Source of the DNA: Nocardia sp. CDC159
GTDB taxonomy: Bacteria; Actinomycetota; Actinomycetes; Mycobacteriales; Mycobacteriaceae
DNA: 64,000 nucleotides
Reading direction: 5' to 3'
Assembly: GCF_023740735.1 (NCBI RefSeq)
Contig: NZ_JAMRXH010000006.1
Location: forward strand, 62,001-126,000
Shown: positions 58,441-64,000 of the stretch, in pieces
How positions within the stretch are numbered: the first letter of the stretch is position 1
Layout: every line of letters begins with the position of its first letter
The notes under the pieces: model-generated
Told to the model about the DNA's origin: nothing
Databases searched by the model: none
What the model saw: the letters and a program-made list of their open reading frames with translations, nothing else
Position numbers and translations under genes: made by a program

Positions 58441-59862
58441 TCAGCCGCGACGGATGCGCCGATAGGTCGGCAGCGCCGTCGCCGCCGCGGCCAGATGTGC
58501 TGCCACCGTCGCGATCTCGCCGTCGGGTATCGCGGCGATGGTGATCCGCAGGTGGTCGCCCGCGGGATGGTCCACGACCTCGAAAGGGCCGCCCGGGGCC
58601 GCCTTGATCCCCGCCGCGGCCAGGGAGATCATGGCGGCGTTCTCGTCGGCGACGGGGAACCAGAGGTTGATGCCGTCGGGGCGAGGGACCGTGATGCCAT
58701 GGTGGGCAAGTGATTTGCGTAAGGCTTCGGCTCGGGTGCGGTAGATGGCTCGGGCGTCGGCCACCGCGGTGCGGGCCGCGGGATCGGTCAGCATGTGCAG
58801 CAGCACCCGCTGGAGCAGGCGGCTGGACCAGCCGGGGCCGAGCATGCGGCGCTCGATGACCGGGTCGAGCACCGCGGCGGGGCCGCCCGCGACCGCCAGG
58901 CGCAGGTCCGCGCCATGGGATTTGGAATACGAGCGGATGTGCACCGTACGCTGCGGCAGCCGGGCGCCCAGGGAGCGCGCCGGAGCGTGCGCGATTCCGG
59001 CCGCGTGATCGTCCTCGATGACGAGAACGTCCGTGCCGGCGAGGATGTCGGCCAGCTCCCGAACCCGTCGCGCCGACAGCGAAGCGCCCGTGGGATTCTG
59101 CGCCCGTGGCTGGAGCAGCAGCGCGCTCGGATCGTGCGTCGCGACCGCGGCGGCGAGTTCGCCCGGCAGCGGGCCGGATTGATCCATCGCCACCGGAACC
59201 GCGCGCGCCCCGAGCCGGGTGAGCAGGTCGAGAAACGGTGGGAAGCAGGGGTTTTCGACCAGCACCGCGTCGCCGAGTCGGACGTGGGTGCTCAGCAGCC
59301 GGTCGATGGCGTCGAGCGCGCCGTCGAGCACGGTGAAACGCTCCGCGCGCGAGGGCCAGTCCTCGGCGACCACCGCCGCGAGATCCGGCAGCATCGCATC
59401 GCCGAGGTAGGTCGCCGACAGCTGGTCGATCGCTCCGTCGCGGGCCAGCACCCGCAGCGCGCCGGTCAGATCCGGCAGCAGCTCCGGATCCGGCACGCCG
59501 CGCGACAGGTCGACTCGAAAGGTGTTGTCCGAGCGCGGATGCAGCCGCTGATACCGTCCGATCGGCACCGCGGCCGGGCCCGGCGGGGCCGATCCCACGA
59601 AGGTTCCCGCCCGCCCCCGCGCCACGATCGCCCCCGTGCCCGCCAGCGCCCGCCACGCCTGATTCACGGTCGCGGGCGAGACCCTGAGCTCGCGCGCCAG
59701 CTCCCGCACCGTGGGCAGTCGGGTCCCCGGCCCGATCGTCCCCGACCGGATGGCTCGGCTCACCGCCGCCGCGATCCCGGCCGCCGTCCGGTCGTCGAGA
59801 TCGGCGATCACCGCCGCGACCGCGACCGGTTCGCCCGATTCGGAGACGGCGGGCTGGGCCAT
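58441..59862 (-). CDS. MocR-type GntR/aminotransferase regulator
   Basis: This 473-residue regulator combines an N-terminal GntR winged helix (about 25-90, RLPTVRELARELRVSPATVNQAWRAL) with a fold-type-I aminotransferase domain. PLP Lys is in the RSYSKSHGADLR segment; other PLP contacts include ENPCFPPFL and QPRAQNPTGASL. The ATG at 59862 gives MAQPAVSE; a longer frame to 59970 lacks a good site. It is divergent from the amidohydrolase operon at 60054. MocR proteins often control their divergent neighbours, and the palindrome at 60008-60024 is the likely operator. Regulation of pyrimidine or amide use is inferred. Confidence 0.85.
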   Translation of the reverse strand: MAQPAVSESGEPVAVAAVIADLDDRTAAGIAAAVSRAIRSGTIGPGTRLPTVRELARELRVSPATVNQAWRALAGTGAIVARGRAGTFVGSAPPGPAAVPIGRYQRLHPRSDNTFRVDLSRGVPDPELLPDLTGALRVLARDGAIDQLSATYLGDAMLPDLAAVVAEDWPSRAERFTVLDGALDAIDRLLSTHVRLGDAVLVENPCFPPFLDLLTRLGARAVPVAMDQSGPLPGELAAAVATHDPSALLLQPRAQNPTGASLSARRVRELADILAGTDVLVIEDDHAAGIAHAPARSLGARLPQRTVHIRSYSKSHGADLRLAVAGGPAAVLDPVIERRMLGPGWSSRLLQRVLLHMLTDPAARTAVADARAIYRTRAEALRKSLAHHGITVPRPDGINLWFPVADENAAMISLAAAGIKAAPGGPFEVVDHPAGDHLRITIAAIPDGEIATVAAHLAAAATALPTYRRIRRG

Positions 59863-60007
59863 CACCGGGCCTCCGCGCGGGCTGCCGTCGCTGCGGACGT
59901 TCGGGGTAGTGGGTAAGGGTCGGTGGTCACAAGCGTCATTCTGCGGGGGAGCGCGGGCACGGACCATCACCGGGGCCAGGATTTACGGTCCCGAAACTGT
60001 TTCCTCC

Positions 60008-60024
60008 CCGTTGTAACACAACGG
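60008..60024. promoter_or_regulatory. 17-bp palindrome in MocR/nitrilase divergent region
   Basis: CCGTTGTAACACAACGG is a perfect inverted repeat (7-bp arms, 3-bp centre), 30 bp before the amidohydrolase start codon and 146 bp from the MocR start. It is the best operator candidate for the MocR regulator. Confidence 0.55.
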
Positions 60025-60053
60025 CATTGGTTCAGGGTGCACAATCACAAAGC

Positions 60054-60893
60054 ATGGCAATCGTTCGAGCGGCGCTCGTCCAGACGGACTGGACCGGCGA
60101 CAAGGAGTCCATGATCAAGGCACACGAGGACTACGCGCGGCAGGCCGCCGCGGCGGGTGCTCGGGTGATCTGTTTCCAGGAGTTGTTCTACGGGCCGTAT
60201 TTCTGTCAGCTACAGGACGCGAAGTTCTACGACTACGCCGAGTCGGTGCCCGGCCCCACCACCGAGCGCTTCGCGGCGCTGGCCAAGGAGCTGGGCCTGG
60301 TGATGGTGCTGCCGGTGTACGAGCAGGAGCAGCCGGGCCTGCTGTACAACACCGCCGCCGTCATCGACGCCGACGGCAGCTATCTCGGTAAATACCGCAA
60401 ACACCACATCCCGCACGTCAACGGGTTCTGGGAGAAGTTCTACTTCCGCCCCGGCAACCTGGGCTGGCCGGTCTTCGATACCGCCGTCGGCCGGGTCGGG
60501 GTGTACATCTGCTACGACCGGCACTTCCCGGAGGGCTGGCGGGCGTTGGGCCTGGCCGGGGCGGAGATCGTCTTCAACCCCTCGGCGACCTCGCGCGGGC
60601 TGTCGGGTTATCTGTGGAAGCTCGAGCAGCCCGCCGCGGCGGTCGCCAACGAGTACTTCATCGGCGCGATCAACCGGGTGGGCGTGGAAAGCGACTATGG
60701 CGACGACGATTTCTACGGCACCAGCTATTTCGTCGATCCCGAGGGCAAGTTCGTCGGTGCGGTCGGCTCCGACTCCGCCCCCGAGCTCATCGTCCGCGAT
60801 CTGGACATGGATCTGATCAAGGTCGTGCGCGACCGCTGGGCCTTCTATCGCGACCGCCGTCCCGACGCCTACGGACCGCTGGTGCAGCCATGA
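60054..60893 (+). CDS. Nitrilase-superfamily N-carbamoyl amidohydrolase
   Basis: This 279-residue enzyme is of the carbon-nitrogen hydrolase family, like beta-ureidopropionase and N-carbamoyl amino acid hydrolases. The catalytic Glu is in CFQELFYGPY, Lys in KYRKHHIPHV and Cys in VYICYDRHFPEG. N-carbamoyl-beta-alanine is a probable substrate since a dihydropyrimidinase gene follows with 4-nt overlap. The ATG at 60054 is chosen; there is no clear Shine-Dalgarno, so translation may be leaderless. N-carbamoylputrescine amidase is an alternative assignment. Confidence 0.85.
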   Translation: MAIVRAALVQTDWTGDKESMIKAHEDYARQAAAAGARVICFQELFYGPYFCQLQDAKFYDYAESVPGPTTERFAALAKELGLVMVLPVYEQEQPGLLYNTAAVIDADGSYLGKYRKHHIPHVNGFWEKFYFRPGNLGWPVFDTAVGRVGVYICYDRHFPEGWRALGLAGAEIVFNPSATSRGLSGYLWKLEQPAAAVANEYFIGAINRVGVESDYGDDDFYGTSYFVDPEGKFVGAVGSDSAPELIVRDLDMDLIKVVRDRWAFYRDRRPDAYGPLVQP

Positions 60894-62311
60894 CCCGCAT
60901 ACTCATTCGGGGTGGAATCGTGGTGTCCGCCACCGGATCGCAACCGCTCGACGTGCTGATCGACGGCGAGACCATCGCCGCGGTTCTCGCGCCGGGGACC
61001 TCGATCCTCGGTACCGATCCGGCGACGGTGGCCGACCAGGTCATCGACGCGACCGGCAAATACGTGATTCCGGGCGGGGTGGACGCACACACCCATATGC
61101 AGATGCCCTTCGGCGGCACCGAGGCCTCCGACACCTTCGAAACCGGTACGCGCGCGGCGGCATTCGGCGGCACCACGACCATCGTCGACTTCGCCGTGCA
61201 GACGCCGGGGGTGCGGGTGCAGGACGCGATCGCGGCCTGGCACGACAAGGCCGACGGGCAGTGCGCGATCGACTACGGCTTCCACCAGATCATCGGCGAC
61301 GTCAACGACGAATCCCTCGAGGGCATGGCGGAATTGGTGGCCGAGGGCGTCACCAGCTTCAAACTGTTCATGGCCTATCCGGGGGTGTTCTACTCCGACG
61401 ACGGCAAGATCCTGCGTGCCATGCAGACCAGTGCCGAGCTCGGTGCGCTGCTGATGATGCACGCGGAGAACGGCATCGCCATCGATGTGCTCGTCGCGCA
61501 GGCGATTCAGCGCGGCGAGACCGCACCCTACTTCCACGGCGTCACCCGGCCGTGGCAGATGGAGGAGGAGGCCACCCATCGGGCGATCATGCTGGCGCAG
61601 GTGACCGGCGCACCGCTGTATGTGGTGCATGTGTCGGCCAAGCAGGCGCTGGAGCAGATCGCGCACGCCCGGGGCAGGGGGCAGAACGTCTTCGGCGAGA
61701 CGTGCCCGCAGTATCTGTACCTTTCGCTCGAAGAGCAGTTGGGCGCACCGGGTTTCGAGGGCGCCAAATGGGTGTGCTCGACGCCGCTGCGTGCCCGCGC
61801 CGAGGGGCATCAGGACGAGCTGTGGCGCTACATCCGCACCGGGGACGTCACCTCGGTGGCCACCGACCACTGCCCGTTCTGCATGAAGGACCAGAAGGAG
61901 CTGGGCGTCGGCGATTTCAGCAAGATACCCAACGGAATCGGTGGGGTGGAGCATCGGATGGATTTGATGTTCCAGGGCGTCGCGGACGGCCGGATCTCGT
62001 TGGAACGCTGGGTGGACGTGTGCTGTACGACCCCGGCTCGCATGTTCGGCATGTATCCGCGCAAGGGCGTGATCAGCCCGGGTGCGGACGCGGATGTGGT
62101 GATCTACGACCCGAACGGGCACACCAGTATCGGGCTCGGCAAGACCCATCACATGAACATGGACTATTCGGCCTACGAGGGTTTCGAGATCGACGGCCAT
62201 GTCGACACCGTGCTCTCGCGCGGGCGCGTGATCGTCGACGACAACCGGTATCTGGGCAGCGCGGGCCACGGTCGTTTCGTGCGGCGTGAGCTGTCGCAGA
62301 ACCTGATCTGA
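60890..62311 (+). CDS. Dihydropyrimidinase/hydantoinase
   Basis: This 473-residue cyclic amidohydrolase opens dihydropyrimidine or hydantoin rings to N-carbamoyl products. The binuclear metal site is seen in GGVDAHTHMQMPFGG, the carboxylated Lys in TSFKLFMAYPG, His in VVHVS and Asp in ATDHCPFC. The start ATG overlaps the amidohydrolase stop by 4 nt, placing it second in the operon. The product would be the substrate of the preceding gene's enzyme. Specificity between D-hydantoin and dihydrouracil cannot be told. Confidence 0.9.
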   Translation: MTRILIRGGIVVSATGSQPLDVLIDGETIAAVLAPGTSILGTDPATVADQVIDATGKYVIPGGVDAHTHMQMPFGGTEASDTFETGTRAAAFGGTTTIVDFAVQTPGVRVQDAIAAWHDKADGQCAIDYGFHQIIGDVNDESLEGMAELVAEGVTSFKLFMAYPGVFYSDDGKILRAMQTSAELGALLMMHAENGIAIDVLVAQAIQRGETAPYFHGVTRPWQMEEEATHRAIMLAQVTGAPLYVVHVSAKQALEQIAHARGRGQNVFGETCPQYLYLSLEEQLGAPGFEGAKWVCSTPLRARAEGHQDELWRYIRTGDVTSVATDHCPFCMKDQKELGVGDFSKIPNGIGGVEHRMDLMFQGVADGRISLERWVDVCCTTPARMFGMYPRKGVISPGADADVVIYDPNGHTSIGLGKTHHMNMDYSAYEGFEIDGHVDTVLSRGRVIVDDNRYLGSAGHGRFVRRELSQNLI

Positions 62312-62324
62312 ACGGAGTGCGTTC

Positions 62325-63362
62325 ATGGACATCGGCGTGGTGCTGCAATGCACGCCGCCCGCCTCGCGGGTGATCGAGCTCGCCAGATTGGCCGAGACCC
62401 ACGGCTTTTCGCATGCGTGGACGTTCGACTCGCATCTGCTGTGGGAGGATCCCTATGTCATCTACAGCCAGATCCTGGCCGTGACCCGCAAGATCGTCGT
62501 CGGCCCGATGGTGACCAACCCGTCCACGCGGGACTGGACGGTGATCGCGTCCACCTTCGCCACCCTCAACGAGATGTTCGGCAATCGGACGATCTGCGGT
62601 ATCGGCCGCGGGGATTCGGCGCTGCGCGCCATCGGCCTGCCCCCGGCCACGCTGGGCAGGCTGCGCGAATCCATCGGTGTGATCCGCGAATTGGGCAACG
62701 GCCGCAGCGCGCGGGTGGGCGATACGGTGGTGCGATTCCCGTGGGCGGGGGCGTCCCGACTGCCCGTCTGGGTGGCCGCCTACGGTCCCAAGGCGCTCGA
62801 TCTCACCGGCGAGGTGGCCGACGGATTCATCCTGCAGCTGGCCGATCCGGATATCACGGCCTGGACCGTCGCGCGGGTGCGGGCGGCGGCCGAGCGGGCC
62901 GGGCGCGACCCGGCGGCGGTGACGATCTGTGTGGCCGCTCCGGCCTATGTCACCGACGGGTCGAAGGAATCGCTCGCACACGCCCGCGAGCAGTGCCGGT
63001 GGTTCGGCGGGATGGTGGGCAACCACGTCGCCGACATCGTCGCGAAATACGGTGGGAACAGCGAGGTTCCGGCCGCGCTCACCGACTACATCGCCGGACG
63101 CACCGGATACGACTACAACCAGCACGGCCGGGCGGGCAATACGCACGCCGAGTTCGTGCCCGACGCCATCGTGGATCGGTTCTGCGTGCTGGGCACGCCC
63201 GAGGAGCATGTGCATCGGCTGCGGGAACTCGAGGCACTGGGGGTCGACCAGTTCGCGGTCTACCTCCAGCACGATGCCAAGACCGCCACGCTCGACGCCT
63301 ACGGTGAATCGGTCCTCCCGCACCTGGTCCGCCCGGTCACCGCGACGGCGAGGGCCGAGTGA
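62325..63362 (+). CDS. F420-type luciferase-like oxidoreductase (TIGR03842-like)
   Basis: This 345-residue (alpha/beta)8 oxidoreductase is of the luciferase-like monooxygenase family, F420 branch. The pattern MDIGVVLQCTPPASRVIELA and HAWTFDSHLLWEDP at the N-terminus, IGRGDSALRAIG and PVWVAAYGPKALDLTGEVAD, fit TIGR03842, a subfamily often beside hydantoinases. Found 13 nt after the hydantoinase with GGAG before the ATG. It might reduce or oxidise a ring in the same pathway, using coenzyme F420 (or FMN). No classical dihydropyrimidine dehydrogenase is seen in the window. Confidence 0.8.
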   Translation: MDIGVVLQCTPPASRVIELARLAETHGFSHAWTFDSHLLWEDPYVIYSQILAVTRKIVVGPMVTNPSTRDWTVIASTFATLNEMFGNRTICGIGRGDSALRAIGLPPATLGRLRESIGVIRELGNGRSARVGDTVVRFPWAGASRLPVWVAAYGPKALDLTGEVADGFILQLADPDITAWTVARVRAAAERAGRDPAAVTICVAAPAYVTDGSKESLAHAREQCRWFGGMVGNHVADIVAKYGGNSEVPAALTDYIAGRTGYDYNQHGRAGNTHAEFVPDAIVDRFCVLGTPEEHVHRLRELEALGVDQFAVYLQHDAKTATLDAYGESVLPHLVRPVTATARAE

Positions 63363-63390
63363 GCGGCCGAGCCTCGCACCTCTTCGGGGC

Positions 63391-63428
63391 CTTCGCACCC
63401 GGTGTGGGCGGCCGCATCGGGTGCGAAG
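63391..63428. repeat. Inverted repeat between LLM and ABC-permease genes
   Basis: Perfect 11-bp arms CTTCGCACCCG and CGGGTGCGAAG are separated by 16 nt in the 123-nt gap. With no T-tract, it may be a partial terminator or an mRNA-stabilising hairpin inside the operon; similar strings may recur in the genome as an intergenic element. Confidence 0.55.
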
Positions 63429-63485
63429 CCCTGGAAAGGGTGCGGCGCGTGGGTTCGGGCAGCGGCGGACGGGGAGGGGTGCGCC

Positions 63486-64000
63486 GTGACCGGGGTCGGT
63501 GAGAAGGGGGCGGGGGCGGCTGTCGATCTGCTGGTCGCGGAGACGGTGGCGAGCGGGCGGACCGGATGGTGGGGGGAGCGGCGGCGGGGCGGGCGGGTGC
63601 TGTATCCGGTTGCCGCGTTCGGGTTGGTGCTGGTGGCTTGGGAGTTGGTGAAGCTGCTGGTTCCGGCCCAGGGGGTGAGCGTCGGTGGCCAGCGGGTGCT
63701 GCCGCGGACCTCGGATGGGGCGCTGCCGCATGTGTGGTCGGTGGTCACCGTGCTGGGGGAGCGCGACGGGCAGCGGACGGTGGGCGAAACCCTGGTGCGC
63801 ACGGCGGGTTTCACGCTCGGGCTGGCGCTGCTCGCGCTGGTGCTGGGCACGGTGATCGGGGTGACGCTGGCGGTGGTGATGCAGCGGTTCGTCTGGGTGG
63901 AGCGCGGGCTGTTCCCGTATGTGGTTGTCTCGCAGACGGTTCCGTTGATCGCGTTGGCGCCGCTGGTGGCCGGGTGGGGTGGCCGGATCGTGATCGCGGG
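63486..64000 (+). CDS. ABC transporter permease, partial (SsuC/TauC type)
   Basis: The reading frame from GTG 63486 (after GGGGAGGGG) runs to the window end without a stop. The 171 visible residues comprise a cytoplasmic leader of about 45, helix 1 (VLYPVAAFGLVLVAWELVKL), a periplasmic loop and helices 2-3 (TAGFTLGLALLALVLGTVIG, then VVSQTVPLIALAPLVAGWGG). The last one is the EAA-like loop region of BPD_transp_1 permeases of the nitrate/sulfonate/taurine and pyrimidine-precursor class. It probably imports the compound used by the preceding enzymes. The rest lies outside. Confidence 0.85.
   Translation, partial: MTGVGEKGAGAAVDLLVAETVASGRTGWWGERRRGGRVLYPVAAFGLVLVAWELVKLLVPAQGVSVGGQRVLPRTSDGALPHVWSVVTVLGERDGQRTVGETLVRTAGFTLGLALLALVLGTVIGVTLAVVMQRFVWVERGLFPYVVVSQTVPLIALAPLVAGWGGRIVIA

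Overview
The window is high-GC, densely packed actinobacterial chromosome. The gene content points to a mycolic-acid-containing member of the Mycobacteriales, most likely Nocardia or a close relative. The supporting loci are fabG1-inhA (mycolate FAS-II), ripA-moxR1, a Pup-proteasome ATPase (mpa), a PapA-type acyltransferase, F420-linked enzymes and an acn-acnR pair like that of Corynebacterium. Two blocks follow Mycobacterium tuberculosis gene order: acnR-acn-Rv1476-ripA-moxR1-Rv1480-Rv1481-fabG1-inhA-hemH-Rv1486c (2.3-17.4 kb) and metH/PAC2 ... hisE-hisG-recB-like-trmI-lipoprotein-mpa (34.5-52 kb). Most accessory genes sit between or inside these blocks.

Layout. 0-2.4 kb: a thioesterase and a tandem pair of LysB/PE-PPE-like serine hydrolases. 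2.4-17.4 kb: the acn to hemH core, with an extra PapA-like acyltransferase inserted between ripA and moxR1 and a polyhistidine-tailed Hsp70-like protein opposite hemH. 17.4-24.1 kb: an overlapping operon of XRE regulator, HExxH protease, MAB_1171c-type membrane protein and amidohydrolase, then a thioredoxin-fold protein, a glutamate synthase-like flavoenzyme and a convergent methyltransferase. 24.1-31.3 kb: jetA-jetB-jetC of a Wadjet anti-plasmid SMC system with no jetD nuclease in the window. 31.3-34.5 kb: a DUF2127 membrane protein, an XRE/TPR regulator divergent from a small resolvase-like protein, and a decayed adenylate-forming enzyme. 34.5-52 kb: PAC2, metH, a receptor kinase, HAD hydrolase, methyltransferase, then an oxygenase-methyltransferase-carnitine acyltransferase operon, hisEG, a RecB-like nuclease, TrmI, a lipoprotein and Mpa ending in GQYL.

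52-58.4 kb: an XRE/TPR regulator with two tiny downstream genes lies where dop-pup-prcBA might be expected after mpa, next to a GAP-family gene lacking its 5' half. Then come a TetR-GT39 pair, a membrane cyclophilin and two small exported or membrane proteins. 58.4-64 kb: a MocR regulator divergent from a nitrilase-family amidohydrolase, a dihydropyrimidinase/hydantoinase, an F420-type luciferase-like oxidoreductase and an ABC permease cut by the window end. This looks like cyclic amide or pyrimidine catabolism.

The most interesting items are the JetD-less Wadjet, the oxygenase-methyltransferase-carnitine acyltransferase operon (candidate unknown acylated betaine pathway), the XRE-protease-MAB_1171c-amidohydrolase operon, and several candidate operators. 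These operators are an exact AcnR site at the acn promoter, a palindrome in the MocR divergent region, a palindrome before the XRE operon and an IdeR/DtxR-like box between mpa and the lipoprotein. No rRNA, tRNA, CRISPR array, intact insertion sequence or prophage was recognised.
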